This document shows, one piece after another, positions 1-8,933 of a stretch of DNA of 64,000 nt. This DNA is from Bremerella cremea (GTDB taxonomy: Bacteria > Planctomycetota > Planctomycetia > Pirellulales > Pirellulaceae), in contig NZ_QPEX01000010.1 in NCBI RefSeq assembly GCF_003335505.1, forward strand, positions 1 to 64,000, written 5' to 3'. Positions within the stretch are counted from its first letter, which is position 1; each line of letters begins with the position of its first letter. Below the pieces are notes generated by a model. That model did no database searches. It worked only from the letters and a program-made list of their open reading frames with translations, and had not been told where the DNA came from. The translations under genes were made by a program, and so were the position numbers.

Positions 1-28
1 TCACGTGATCTTCTGGTACATTCGTCAT
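1..28 (-). CDS. 5' end of a reverse-strand gene cut by the window edge
   Basis: On the reverse strand an ATG at 26-28 opens a frame reading MTNVPEDHV up to the window edge, with a purine-rich GAGGA stretch just upstream that could serve as ribosome binding site. Nine residues give no family. It is only a possible start, kept because the geometry (Shine-Dalgarno plus ATG, open to the edge) fits. Confidence 0.25.
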
Positions 29-296
29 GGTCAGTCCTCGGTTCTGGTTGGTTGATGTTGGTAATCAAATCCATACCAGAGCCAGAGCTGGCTCTCAAAT
101 TCGCGCAATATTTAGGACGTTATCCCCTGCTCAGGATTTTCATTCTCAGGAAAACTAATTCCAAGTTCGGATACTTCTCGCCGCACAAGACGAATGGCGT
201 TGCATTCAAGGACCTCATCCACCAATTGCTGAATGCTGTAAACTGTCAAGGCAGGTGTAGACGTACCGAAATGCTCATTGCATGCCAGCTCCGTAG

Positions 297-323
297 GCTG
301 GGTTAGCGACAGCGTAACCCAGC
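297..323. repeat. REP-like palindrome, copy 1
   Basis: GCTGGGTTA at 297-305 and TAACCCAGC at 315-323 form perfect 9-bp arms around a 9-nt spacer. The same arms recur 110 bp to the right, so this is an interspersed palindromic repeat rather than a one-off hairpin. No T-run follows on either side, so a simple terminator role is less likely. Confidence 0.6.
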
Positions 324-432
324 GAAGGCAAACCGGCGACTGCTTGCCGCACCGCCTTGTTGATTTAAACCAAGTGGTGCGGATTGGTTGCCAAGGGAAG
401 ATGCCGATTTTCGTTTGCCCCGGATTGATATC

Positions 433-458
433 GCTGGGTTACGCTGGCGCTAACCCAG
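433..458. repeat. REP-like palindrome, copy 2
   Basis: GCTGGGTTA at 433-441 and TAACCCAG at 451-458 repeat the arms of the copy at 297-323 with a different 9-nt spacer. It sits 25 bp beyond the stop of the reverse-strand acyltransferase gene, a usual place for REP-like elements. Confidence 0.6.
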
Positions 459-483
459 TCTACCAGGAACTTTTCGCTCAAAG

Positions 484-1617
484 CTACTTGTTCGCTTCAT
501 CCAGCAGCCAGTCTTCTAGGGTTAGTTGTTTGATCGAGGGGGCGCGGAGGAGGTAGGCTCGTTCTCCGATGAGGGCTTCTAACCAGGGGCGGTAGACGAG
601 CGTTGACAGGGTGCGGGTGCTGAGGCTGGCTTGGATTTGGGTTTCGACGTTTTCGGCCAGGCGGCTGTAGGTGGCGGGGACGATGTTTGGTTCCGGCCCG
701 ATGTGAATGATGGTTTCGGTGCCGGTACGCAGCGTGTGGTAGACGGCGGACCACAGGTTTTGTGGTTTGTCGACCCACTGGCAAATCAAATCGCGGACGT
801 TCCAATCGGTGTAGCTGCACGCGCCGGTCACCAGCGACAAGACTGGCGGCTGCGGGGCGGTAAAGCCGCTTTGCATGGCGCTCATTTGCAGCGAAGCCCG
901 TGAGTTGATGTTTTCGCGCCAGACGATGGGCGTGTGCATGGGGGGCCACTTGTGCGGATTCTTTTTGACATAGACTCGGTCCGTGATCATCTCGGACAAG
1001 CGGGTATGCAGTCGCGAGGTGGTCTCCCCTTCTCCGATGACGATCACCGAGTTGGGAGAAAGAATCGACGAGATACCGATCAGCCCGTTCCCTTCGGCGC
1101 TGATCTCTTGGCAAATGCGATTGACCAGCGTGGACGCGAGGGTGGCTTTTCGCGAGAAGACGACGGCCAGGGTGCAGGTCGGGGCCAGCTTGGCGATGTC
1201 TTCGGAAAGAGACAACGGAATGGTCAGCGCATCTTCCAGCGTTAGGCAGTCGGCCGCGACCAGGGCGGTTAGTTCCCCCAAGCTATAGCCCATCAGGTAC
1301 TGCGCGTTGGCAAGCTGAACGCCGAATTCTTCTTGCAAGATGTCGACGTGGGCCATCTCGGCGGCGACGATCAGCGCGATGGCGTCCGAGTAGCTTTCGA
1401 GGTCGGTTTCTTCGCGGCGGGTCACGCGGCTAACCAAATCGATCGGACGATGGACGACGTCGGACGCGATCTGGCCGCATTGTTCGAGCCGCCGCAACAA
1501 GTAGTTGCCAAATCGCGCGTGATTTAAGAGGTCGCCACAACGTCCTAAATTCGTGACGTTGTAACCACGAAACACAAAAGTCGTGGTTTTCAGCCGCTTG
1601 AAAATTTGATCCGCCAT
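484..1617 (-). CDS. FabD-like acyltransferase (ACP S-malonyltransferase family)
   Basis: A 377-residue protein of the malonyl-CoA:ACP acyltransferase fold. The nucleophile elbow GYSLGE is at residues 110-115 (Ser112; family GHSxGE) and the second catalytic residue fits His228 in PPMHTPIV, matching the family's His-Ser/Thr-Pro-Leu/Ile motif. The His of GHSxGE is Tyr here, and the chain is longer than the roughly 310 residues of housekeeping FabD, with about 70 extra residues at the C-terminus. The start MADQIF was preferred to a more upstream ATG because the extra 37 residues look non-coding and lie over the divergent promoter. It faces the SDR gene across about 160 bp. No acyl carrier protein or ketosynthase is nearby, so its acceptor is unknown; a specialised acyltransferase is as likely as a second FabD. 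Confidence 0.75.
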   Translation of the reverse strand: MADQIFKRLKTTTFVFRGYNVTNLGRCGDLLNHARFGNYLLRRLEQCGQIASDVVHRPIDLVSRVTRREETDLESYSDAIALIVAAEMAHVDILQEEFGVQLANAQYLMGYSLGELTALVAADCLTLEDALTIPLSLSEDIAKLAPTCTLAVVFSRKATLASTLVNRICQEISAEGNGLIGISSILSPNSVIVIGEGETTSRLHTRLSEMITDRVYVKKNPHKWPPMHTPIVWRENINSRASLQMSAMQSGFTAPQPPVLSLVTGACSYTDWNVRDLICQWVDKPQNLWSAVYHTLRTGTETIIHIGPEPNIVPATYSRLAENVETQIQASLSTRTLSTLVYRPWLEALIGERAYLLRAPSIKQLTLEDWLLDEANK

Positions 1618-1774
1618 GGTTGCCTGTGAAGATCGCTGGGGGGTGCTTTCGCGGTTTCCCCCAAAGGTGCTCGTCATGAAGTTCCGTGCCAACCTACGAG
1701 CACGGCATCCCGTTTTGCCTATCGACAATATACAATGCAGGCACGCACTGGGTGTATTGCTTATCAGGACGAAG

Positions 1775-2599
1775 ATGGAAACCAGCCCCCCTAGCCCTCA
1801 AAACGATGCTTCGTTACGCGGAAAAATTGCGGCCGTGACCGGTGCTGCCAGCGGTATTGGCCGGGCGGTTGCGTTGCAGCTAGCGGGCCAAGGGGCCTCG
1901 TTGTTACTGCATACTCGCAGCAACGACCACGGTTTGCGGGAAACGGCAAACCTGGCCCAGCGCATCGCGCCTCACATCGAAATCAAGCTCGTCCAGGCAG
2001 ATTTCGTCGAGCCTAGCCAGCAAGACCGCTTCTGCGAAGAAGCTTGGAATTGGCAACAGCGGCTGGACATTTTGGTGAACAACGCCGGGGTCGACGTGCT
2101 GACCGGCGCGGCGGCGGAGCTTTCCTTTGAAGAGAAACTGGAACTGGTTTACCGGGTGGATGTCGTGGCGACGATGCGTCTCTCACGCACGCTCGGCGCC
2201 CAAATGCGAGGCATACCAGGTGGCTCGATCGTGAACATCGGCTGGGATCAGGCCGCCCACGGCATGGAAGGGGACAGTGGCGAGATGTTCGCGATGTCGA
2301 AAGGGGCGATCATGGCGTTTTCGAAAAGCCTGGCACGGTCGCTGGCGCCGGAAGTGCGGGTGAACTGTGTCGCGCCGGGGTGGATTCAAACGGCCTGGGG
2401 CGAAAACACGTCGGACTATTGGCATACCCGCGCTGCCCGAGAATCGTTGATCGGAACTTGGGGGCAACCGGCAGACGTGGCGGCGACGATTGGCTTTTTG
2501 GTCTCGCCTGCGGCGCGGTTTGTTAACGGCCAGACGATTGCCGTCAACGGTGGCTTCAACCATGGCGGGCAGCCACCGCGAACCGCCAAGGAAACTTGA
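1775..2599 (+). CDS. atypical short-chain dehydrogenase/reductase, first gene of the C1-cofactor operon
   Basis: A 274-residue SDR-fold protein. The NAD(P)-binding GAASGIG (residues 23-29) and the NNAG motif (102-105) are intact. The catalytic YxxxK reads FAMSK (Phe172, Lys176), and the usual catalytic Ser after SIVNI is replaced in GWDQ, so both the Tyr and Ser of the triad are absent. The start at 1775 follows AGGACGA and removes 53 weak upstream residues. The stop is 7 bp before the DUF6513 gene, so the two are probably co-transcribed. Pteridine reductases (FolM/PTR1) are SDRs, so a role in reducing dihydromethanopterin is a reasonable guess from context, but the missing Tyr argues against ordinary SDR chemistry. 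Confidence 0.75.
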   Translation: METSPPSPQNDASLRGKIAAVTGAASGIGRAVALQLAGQGASLLLHTRSNDHGLRETANLAQRIAPHIEIKLVQADFVEPSQQDRFCEEAWNWQQRLDILVNNAGVDVLTGAAAELSFEEKLELVYRVDVVATMRLSRTLGAQMRGIPGGSIVNIGWDQAAHGMEGDSGEMFAMSKGAIMAFSKSLARSLAPEVRVNCVAPGWIQTAWGENTSDYWHTRAARESLIGTWGQPADVAATIGFLVSPAARFVNGQTIAVNGGFNHGGQPPRTAKET

Positions 2600-2606
2600 G
2601 GCAGCG

Positions 2607-4028
2607 ATGGCACGCCCGCAAATTCATTTCGTCACCGGGAAGTTGGCCGAAGCATCGCTTCGCAGCATGTTGCTGAATCTGGCCGAACGTGCCGAGTTCG
2701 ACTACACGGTGCAAGTTCTCAACATCACCGTGGCGGCCCTGATGACTTCTGAATGGATCGCCAAACGGATCGAAGTGCCGCCTGGGACGACCAAGGTGAT
2801 GGTCACCGGCTATTGTCGCGGCGACTTGCAAGCAATCGAAGCGGTCGCCCAGGTGCCGGTCGAACGCGGCCCGAAAGACTTGCGGCAGTTGCCGGACTGG
2901 TTCGATCAACCGACTTTGGCCGACGACTACGGCGCGTACGATGTGGCGATTATCGCCGAGATCAACCACGCCCCGAGTTTCACGCTGGAAGAAATCGTCG
3001 CGGAAGCGAAGCAGCTGCGCGAGGCTGGGGCCGATCTGATCGATATCGGCTGCGACCCAGGCAGCGTCTGGCCCCGGGTAAGCGATTGCGTGAAGGCCCT
3101 CCGCGATGCGGGGCTGCGGGTTTCGATCGATAGTTTGAACCCGCAAGAGATTGCCCCGGCCGTGAAAGCAGGGGCCGAGTTGGTGCTTTCGGTGAACTCG
3201 AGTAATCGTGAGCATGCGGTCGACTGGGGCTGCGAGGTGGTGGTGATACCGGACGAGCCGAAATCGCTGCGTGAATTCGACGAGACGATCAACTTTCTGG
3301 CCGCGCGGAACGTGCCGTTTCGGCTCGATCCGATTTTGGAACCGATCTCTTTTGGCTTTACCGAAAGTATCGTGCGGTACTTCGAAACGCGTAGGCGTTA
3401 CCCCGCCGCCGAGATGATGATGGGGATCGGCAATCTGACCGAACTGACCGACGCCGATTCGTCAGGCATCAACGTGATGCTGCTGGGCGTTTGTCAGGAA
3501 TTGGGGATCCGCAGCGTGCTGACCACGCAGGTCATTAACTGGGCCCAAACCAGCGTCCGCGAGTGCGACCTCGCGCGGCGGTTGATGCGGTACGCACTGA
3601 CGCATCGCACGTTGCCAAAGCGAATTGAACCACGCCTGGTGACGCTGCGCGATGCCAAAGTAAGCGCGCCGAGCGAAGAAGAGCTGGCCCGGTTGCCGCA
3701 CGAGCTGAAGGATCAAAACTACCGCCTATTCGTCGCCCAGCAGATGTTGCACTTGGTGAGCAGCGGGTTGCATTTGGAAGATGTCGACCCGTTCGCGTTG
3801 TTCGAAAAGCTGGCCGCGACCAAGCCAAGCAACTTGAGCCCGTCGCATGCGTTCTATCTAGGGTTCGAGCTTTGCAAGGCGATGACCGCGCTGCACCTAG
3901 GGAAGCAATATCGCCAGGACGAGGCACTCGATTGGGGTTACCTGACGCACGAAGAAGAATCGCATCGGATTAACCTGCACAAGGATCGACCGTCACGCAC
4001 GACCAGCGAGGAGTCAGGCAATGAGTGA
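2607..4028 (+). CDS. DUF6513 dihydropteroate synthase-like protein (methanopterin pathway candidate)
   Basis: A 473-residue protein with a pterin-binding TIM-barrel signature in the middle: IAEINHAPSF at 116-125 followed by GADLIDIGCDPGS at 141-153, resembling the DHPS loop DxGxxSTRPG but diverged. An extra N-terminal region of about 110 residues and a C-terminal extension make it far longer than folate DHPS (about 280). This is the DUF6513 type found beside beta-RFAP synthase in organisms with tetrahydromethanopterin. The expected role is joining the pterin diphosphate to beta-RFA-phosphate in place of p-aminobenzoate. The start at 2607 follows TTGAGG. It overlaps pabB by 8 bp. Confidence 0.75.
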   Translation: MARPQIHFVTGKLAEASLRSMLLNLAERAEFDYTVQVLNITVAALMTSEWIAKRIEVPPGTTKVMVTGYCRGDLQAIEAVAQVPVERGPKDLRQLPDWFDQPTLADDYGAYDVAIIAEINHAPSFTLEEIVAEAKQLREAGADLIDIGCDPGSVWPRVSDCVKALRDAGLRVSIDSLNPQEIAPAVKAGAELVLSVNSSNREHAVDWGCEVVVIPDEPKSLREFDETINFLAARNVPFRLDPILEPISFGFTESIVRYFETRRRYPAAEMMMGIGNLTELTDADSSGINVMLLGVCQELGIRSVLTTQVINWAQTSVRECDLARRLMRYALTHRTLPKRIEPRLVTLRDAKVSAPSEEELARLPHELKDQNYRLFVAQQMLHLVSSGLHLEDVDPFALFEKLAATKPSNLSPSHAFYLGFELCKAMTALHLGKQYRQDEALDWGYLTHEEESHRINLHKDRPSRTTSEESGNE

Positions 4029-5442
4029 CCAGGCAGGGCAGCAGCCGTACGTGGTGCGGCTTGAACCGAAGTGGACGCCGGAGGTTGCTTTCCGGCAATT
4101 GACCGGCCTTGCGCAGTGCATGTGGCTCGATAGTGCCCGGACCGATGAAACGTTGGGGCGGTATTCGTTTTTGATGGCCGATCCGGCCGAGGTCATTCAG
4201 GCCGGGCCGCTGCAGGTTGACGAAGCCCTGACGAAGCTGGCCGCGCTGCAGCACGAATTCAAGTTGCCGACCGTGGCAGGCTTGCCACCGTTTCAAGGCG
4301 GGGCGGCTGGCTACTTTTCGTACGACTTGAATCGCCACTTCGAGATCGTGCCGGAAACCAAGTTCAACGAGTTTCACTTGCCGCTGCTGTCGTTTGGCGT
4401 GTACGACGTGGTGCTGAGTTGGGATCATGTTCTCGGCGAAGGTTGGTTGATCTCAAGCGGTTATCCGGAGGTCGATAGCCACCAGCGGCAAACGCGGGCT
4501 AAGCAGCGTGCGGAGAGCTTCTTACAGGTGCTGCAGTCAGGCAGTGGCTCGTGCGCGGCAAGCCCCAGCCGGGTCGTTCCGGCGGAAGAGTTGGCCCCCT
4601 GCTTCGCATGCCCCGAGTTGCCAGGCGTGATGAGCAACTTCCCCAAGGATGCTTACCTGGAAGCGGTCGGCAAGTCGGTGGAATACATCCACGCAGGAGA
4701 CATTTTTCAAGTCAACATCTCGCAGCGTCTGATCATGGAGGCGCGAACGTCTGCGGCGGCGTTGTACGAGAAGCTGCGACGGAAGAACCCGGCCCCGTTC
4801 GCCGCGTATTACGATTTTGGCCAGGGGCAAATTGTGTCGGCCTCGCCCGAGCGGTTCATCCAGGTGCGCGACCGGCAGATCGAATCGCGACCGATCAAAG
4901 GGACGCGGCGCCGCAGTGGACGGCCTCAGCTTGATATGTACTGGGGTGACGAACTTGTCCGCAGCGAGAAAGACCGCAGCGAGAACGTGATGATCGTCGA
5001 CTTGCTGCGGAACGACCTGGCGCGCATCTGCGAGGATGACAGTGTCGAGGTGACCAGCTTGTGCGGGCTCGAAACCTACCAAACGGTGCAGCACTTGGTA
5101 TCGATCATCTTGGGCCGCTTGCGGGAAGAGGTCGACGTCCGCGATTTGCTGCAGGCCATTTTCCCTGGTGGTTCGATCACCGGGGCGCCGAAGATTCGGG
5201 CGATGGAGATCATTTCCGAGCTAGAACCGACCGCCCGAGGGCCGTACTGCGGGTCGCTGGGCTACCTCGGTTTCGATGGTTCGATCGACTGGAATATCCT
5301 CATTCGGACGATCGTGGCGGCCGGTGGGTGGTGGCAATTTCCGGTGGGAGGTGGCATCGTGGCCGACTCGGACCCCTTGCGGGAATATGAGGAAACGTGG
5401 CATAAAGCATTGGGCCTTCTGCACGCCGTGCTGGACGAATGA
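4021..5442 (+). CDS. pabB: aminodeoxychorismate synthase component I
   Basis: A 473-residue chorismate-binding enzyme. It carries PIKGT at 291-295, whose Lys293 is the nucleophile characteristic of PabB rather than TrpE, the ERSENVMIVDLLRNDL-type core around residues 320-335, and FPGGSITGAPK at 381-391. It adds ammonia to chorismate to make 4-amino-4-deoxychorismate. The next gene is its amidotransferase partner (4-bp ATGA overlap). Within this operon the p-aminobenzoate is probably meant for beta-RFAP synthase; it could also feed folate. No pabC lyase is seen in the window. Confidence 0.9.
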   Translation: MSDQAGQQPYVVRLEPKWTPEVAFRQLTGLAQCMWLDSARTDETLGRYSFLMADPAEVIQAGPLQVDEALTKLAALQHEFKLPTVAGLPPFQGGAAGYFSYDLNRHFEIVPETKFNEFHLPLLSFGVYDVVLSWDHVLGEGWLISSGYPEVDSHQRQTRAKQRAESFLQVLQSGSGSCAASPSRVVPAEELAPCFACPELPGVMSNFPKDAYLEAVGKSVEYIHAGDIFQVNISQRLIMEARTSAAALYEKLRRKNPAPFAAYYDFGQGQIVSASPERFIQVRDRQIESRPIKGTRRRSGRPQLDMYWGDELVRSEKDRSENVMIVDLLRNDLARICEDDSVEVTSLCGLETYQTVQHLVSIILGRLREEVDVRDLLQAIFPGGSITGAPKIRAMEIISELEPTARGPYCGSLGYLGFDGSIDWNILIRTIVAAGGWWQFPVGGGIVADSDPLREYEETWHKALGLLHAVLDE

Positions 5443-6101
5443 TACTAGTCATCGACAACTACGACAGCTTTGTACACAACCTGGCACGCTACGTGCGGCA
5501 GCTAGGGCAAGAGACCGTCGTGCGCCGCAACGATGCGATCACGATCGAACAAATTCGAGCCCTGCAGCCCGAGGCGATTTTGCTTTCGCCAGGGCCATGC
5601 ACGCCGACGGAATCAGGCGTTTGCTTGGAAGTGGTCACGCAGTTGGCTGCCACCACGCCGATACTGGGTGTTTGTCTTGGGCACCAGGCGATTGTCGCGG
5701 CGCTCGGTGGTAAGGTCGTTCGCGCGGCGCAGCCCATGCACGGACGGGCTTCCCTGGTGCAGCATACCGGCGAGGGGCTTTTCCGCGATGTTCCTTCGCC
5801 CTTTCAAGTAGGTCGTTATCATTCGTTGATTGCCGCAGCCGAATCGCTGCCTGCTGGCCTCCGGGTAGATGCCACCACCGCAGAAGGGACCATCATGGCG
5901 GTCTCGCACGAAGCCTGGCCATTGTTCGGTGTGCAGTTTCATCCGGAATCGGTTTTGACGCAGCATGGGTATCGGCTGCTGGCGAACTTTTTGCAGATCG
6001 CCGGTTTGGCCTGCGAAAGCGATTTGCCCCTTCGCGCCGACGTTGCTAACCACGCCGCCATGTCGACGGCAGGAGACCCATTTGGAAGCGAGCCCATATG
6101 A
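5439..6101 (+). CDS. pabA: aminodeoxychorismate/anthranilate synthase glutamine amidotransferase
   Basis: A 220-residue class I glutamine amidotransferase. Nucleophile Cys79 lies in GVCLGHQ, and His168/Glu170 in GVQFHPES complete the triad; the oxyanion region LSPGPCTP is at 49-56. It supplies ammonia from glutamine to PabB. Such subunits are often shared with TrpE, but the 4-bp overlap with pabB ties it to p-aminobenzoate here. It overlaps the DUF447 gene by 4 bp. The last 20 residues or so extend past the usual end of the domain. Confidence 0.9.
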   Translation: MILVIDNYDSFVHNLARYVRQLGQETVVRRNDAITIEQIRALQPEAILLSPGPCTPTESGVCLEVVTQLAATTPILGVCLGHQAIVAALGGKVVRAAQPMHGRASLVQHTGEGLFRDVPSPFQVGRYHSLIAAAESLPAGLRVDATTAEGTIMAVSHEAWPLFGVQFHPESVLTQHGYRLLANFLQIAGLACESDLPLRADVANHAAMSTAGDPFGSEPI

Positions 6102-6706
6102 GCCTAGCGCCGCTACGTATTGTCGAGGGGATGCTGACCACCGAAAACGCCGACGGCACGGTGAACGTTGCCCCGATGGGGCCCAAGGTGGATGAATCGT
6201 TCACGCGATTTCTGCTGCGTCCCTTTCCTGGTTCGCGGACGTACGAGAACTTGCTGCAGGCGCGGAAAGCGACCTTTCATGTGACCGACGACGTCGCGAT
6301 GATCGCCCAAGCGGCGGTCGGCGAGTTGCTGACCGAGCCGACGTTTATCCCGACCGAGATGCCCGGCTATCACGTGCTGGCAAACTGTTGCCGCTGGTAC
6401 CAGCTAGAAGCGGTGGAAGTCGAGACCACTGGCGAGCGGGCCGCGCTGACTTGCCGCGTGGTTGCTGGCGGACGCCAGCGCGATTATTTCGGGCTGAACC
6501 GAGCCAAGCATGCCGTGCTGGAACTGGCGATTCTGGCCACCCGCGTCCATTTGCTGCCGGGGGAAGAGATCGACCAGACGATTGGCATGCTGACCCCTTG
6601 GGTCGAGAAAACGGGTGGCCAGGCAGAGATCGAGGCGTTCGCTTTCCTGCAAAACGTGATTGCCGAGCGGCGTAACGCGGAAAACGGCGCCCGGGAATCG
6701 TCCTGA
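6098..6706 (+). CDS. DUF447 family protein of the methanopterin operon
   Basis: A 202-residue protein matching the DUF447 family, an FMN-binding split-barrel-like group of archaea and methanopterin-containing bacteria. Recognisable segments are the N-terminal VEGMLTTENADGTVNVAPMGPK and the central TFHVTDDVAMIAQAA. The gene overlaps pabA by ATGA and is 26 bp before the beta-RFAP synthase gene. The family is repeatedly linked to methanopterin genes; an oxidoreductase role in the late steps is possible but is only inference. No membrane or signal segment is present. Confidence 0.75.
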   Translation: MSLAPLRIVEGMLTTENADGTVNVAPMGPKVDESFTRFLLRPFPGSRTYENLLQARKATFHVTDDVAMIAQAAVGELLTEPTFIPTEMPGYHVLANCCRWYQLEAVEVETTGERAALTCRVVAGGRQRDYFGLNRAKHAVLELAILATRVHLLPGEEIDQTIGMLTPWVEKTGGQAEIEAFAFLQNVIAERRNAENGARESS

Positions 6707-6732
6707 AGGCCGGACTACGGTACACTAAGCGC

Positions 6733-7734
6733 ATGTCGTTGTTCAAGCCTTCGCCACTGCCTGAGTTTTGTTCGCCGTTGATCGCCAAGATCCGCGTCGG
6801 CGCGCGGCTGCACTTTGGTTTGCTGGCGTTCGATTCCGACGAAGCGGCCTTCGGGGGCGTCGGAGCGATGATCGATCGCCCAGGGTTAGAGCTTCAGGCC
6901 AGCGAAGCCGACACGTTTGTGGCCGTGGGACCGTTGGCTGGCCGGATCGAAGCGTTCGCGCAGTTGTGGCAGCAAACGACCGGCTTGAAACTGCCGCCAG
7001 CGCGATTGGCGACGCGGGGGACCCTGGAAGATCATGTTGGCCTTGGCTGCGGAACGCAGTTGGGCTTGGCCGTGGCAACGCTGCTTTCCAAGCTGGCCGA
7101 CTTCCCTTTGCCGAATCTGGAAACGTTGGCCGGCACGGTCGATCGGGCGAAACGCTCGGCGATTGGCTGCTATGGCTTTCTGCAAGGGGGCTTTCTGTTT
7201 GAAACGGGGCATCGCCAGCATCACTTTCCGCAATTGGAATACCGCAGCGAATTGCCGGACGCGTGGCGGTTTGTGCTGGCCATTCAGCGGGAAGTGCGCG
7301 GGATGTATGGCCAGGAAGAAGAAGCAGGCTTCCGCCAGTTGAACCGCGTGCCACAGCCGACGACCTGTCGTTTGCGGCAATTGGTCGAGCAGGCCATGAT
7401 TCCGGCGCTCGAAAAGGCCGATATCGACCAGTTTGGTGAGGCCGTTTACGAGTACGGCGCGTTGGCGGGCGATTGCTATTCTGCCCTGCAAGGGGGAAGA
7501 TACGCGAACCCAACGTGTACTGAGGTTGTCCAGCGAATGCGTGCGTTCGGCATCGCTGGCGTGGGACAAAGTTCGTGGGGGCCGACCATTTTTGGCCTGT
7601 GCGAGAGCCCCAGCCAGGCCGAGGCACTTTCGGCCAGCTTGCGCGAGCGGTATTCTGAACACGAAATGACCCTGGAAATTTCCGAGCCGAACAATGTCGG
7701 TGCCCAATTGGAATGGGCGCGGCCGGGCGGCTGA
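6733..7734 (+). CDS. beta-ribofuranosylaminobenzene 5'-phosphate synthase
   Basis: A 333-residue GHMP-kinase-fold protein. The N-terminal [13 protein letters not shown] with the following [11 protein letters not shown] is the signature of beta-RFAP synthases, and the [11 protein letters not shown] loop at about 103-113 corresponds to the GHMP phosphate loop. The enzyme condenses p-aminobenzoate with PRPP, releasing CO2 and pyrophosphate, the first committed step towards tetrahydromethanopterin. Its presence four genes after a DHPS-like gene and directly after pabA/pabB is what identifies the operon. The start follows no strong Shine-Dalgarno. Confidence 0.88.
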   Translation: MSLFKPSPLPEFCSPLIAKIRVGARLHFGLLAFDSDEAAFGGVGAMIDRPGLELQASEADTFVAVGPLAGRIEAFAQLWQQTTGLKLPPARLATRGTLEDHVGLGCGTQLGLAVATLLSKLADFPLPNLETLAGTVDRAKRSAIGCYGFLQGGFLFETGHRQHHFPQLEYRSELPDAWRFVLAIQREVRGMYGQEEEAGFRQLNRVPQPTTCRLRQLVEQAMIPALEKADIDQFGEAVYEYGALAGDCYSALQGGRYANPTCTEVVQRMRAFGIAGVGQSSWGPTIFGLCESPSQAEALSASLRERYSEHEMTLEISEPNNVGAQLEWARPGG

Positions 7735-7760
7735 TTCGCAGTAGAGAGGATTCTGGCTCC

Positions 7761-8474
7761 ATGCCAAACTTGGGCGTCAACATCGACCACATCGCTACCA
7801 TTCGCCAGGCCCGCAAAACGAACGAGCCAGACCCGGTGTGGGCTGCTGCCCTGGCCGAACTGGGGGGTGCCGATTGCATTACGCTGCACCTGCGGGAAGA
7901 TCGTCGGCATATTCAAGACCGCGATCTGGAAGTGATGCGGCAAACGGTCAAAGTGAAGCTGAACTTGGAACTGGCGATCGAAGAAGAAGTGGTGGCGATT
8001 GCCTGCCGCGTGATGCCAGACCAGGTGACGCTGGTCCCCGAAAAACGAGAAGAAGTGACCACCGAAGGGGGACTCGACCTCGTTTCGCACGAAGCGGCCG
8101 TGGCCCGGGCGATGGAAAAACTGCGTGACGCGGGGATCTCGATCAACCTGTTTCTCGACCCCGAGGAAGCGCAAATCGCCATGGCCGCCAAGCTGCAAGC
8201 GGACGGCATCGAACTGCATACCGGCCAATATGCCCTGCACAGCGGCGCGGCCCAACAAAAAGAGCTGGCCCGGCTAACCACCGCCGGCCAACAGACTCGC
8301 GCGGCTGGGATGGAACTGCTGGCCGGGCACGGGCTGACTTATACCAACGTCCAGCCGGTGGCCCGCATTCCGGAAATGGCCGAACTGAACATCGGCCACA
8401 GCATCATCTCTCGCGCCGTGTTCGTTGGTTTCCGCGATGCCGTTGCGGAGATGAAGCGGTTGATTACCGTTTAA
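7761..8474 (+). CDS. pdxJ: pyridoxine 5'-phosphate synthase
   Basis: A 237-residue TIM-barrel enzyme that closes the pyridoxine ring from 1-deoxy-D-xylulose 5-phosphate and 3-amino-2-oxopropyl phosphate. The start [16 protein letters not shown] and motifs [28 protein letters not shown] and ELHTGQYA are the family's conserved blocks. The start at 7761 has GAGAGGA ten bases upstream. It follows the beta-RFAP gene by 26 bp in the same direction and could share the transcript, although its pathway (vitamin B6) is different. Confidence 0.95.
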   Translation: MPNLGVNIDHIATIRQARKTNEPDPVWAAALAELGGADCITLHLREDRRHIQDRDLEVMRQTVKVKLNLELAIEEEVVAIACRVMPDQVTLVPEKREEVTTEGGLDLVSHEAAVARAMEKLRDAGISINLFLDPEEAQIAMAAKLQADGIELHTGQYALHSGAAQQKELARLTTAGQQTRAAGMELLAGHGLTYTNVQPVARIPEMAELNIGHSIISRAVFVGFRDAVAEMKRLITV

Positions 8475-8532
8475 CTGCCGGTTGAATTTCTCAGATCGGT
8501 TCATGTTATTGAGATCGTGACGTGACCGCTCG

Positions 8533-8724
8533 CCAGCTCCAACGGAGCGACCGTCAATAGCCAGGGTGCGGCAGCCCCTGGAGTTTGTATCGCAGAAAAA
8601 CAAGCCCTGGCAGGGCGACCGTAGGTGACCAACATAATAACGACCGCCCTTGCAGGGCTTCGCGTTAAGACACTCCATACCAGGGGCTGTCGCACCCTGG
8701 CTATTGACGGTCGGCCCCTTGGGC
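8533..8724. repeat. long inverted repeat of a dispersed non-coding family
   Basis: Arms of 31 bp at 8551-8581 and 8680-8710 are inverted copies with a single mismatch, and weaker matching extends several bases outward. The interior has a further AAACAAGCCCTGGCAGGGCG block. The arms and interior resemble the element at 14851-14935 (both have ATAGCCAGGG, GCCCCTGG and an AAACAAGCCC or AAACCAAGCCC block). The 459-bp gap between pdxJ and dapA holds this element and no recognisable gene. Confidence 0.7.
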
Positions 8725-8933
8725 CTATGAAAGTCGGCGCAAGAAAGACGTTGAGCATCTTAACAAAGATGCCATGGCCCCCTTCAAGTTGATTCCTCAC
8801 CGGCAGCCAGGTGGGCGGCACTGGCCAAGATTGTGGGCTTTTCGTATTATGGGCAGATTCGAGACTGTCCAACCGATTTTTGTAGTTTCGTAATCCATTT
8901 CTGTTCGTTTTTTGACTCAGTTGGTAATTCGAC

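Larger units (their letters stand above)
29..483. other. intergenic stretch with two palindromic repeats
   Basis: No convincing gene is seen. Short open frames here have no recognisable composition or ribosome binding site. The only clear structure is the pair of palindromic repeats at 297-323 and 433-458, listed separately. The stretch lies between the 3' end of the acyltransferase gene and the possible reverse-strand start at the left edge. Confidence 0.5.

Noticed and set aside
52..556. Small forward frames at the left end
   Set aside because: They run across the palindromic repeats or the antisense of the acyltransferase gene, with no ribosome binding site or family.
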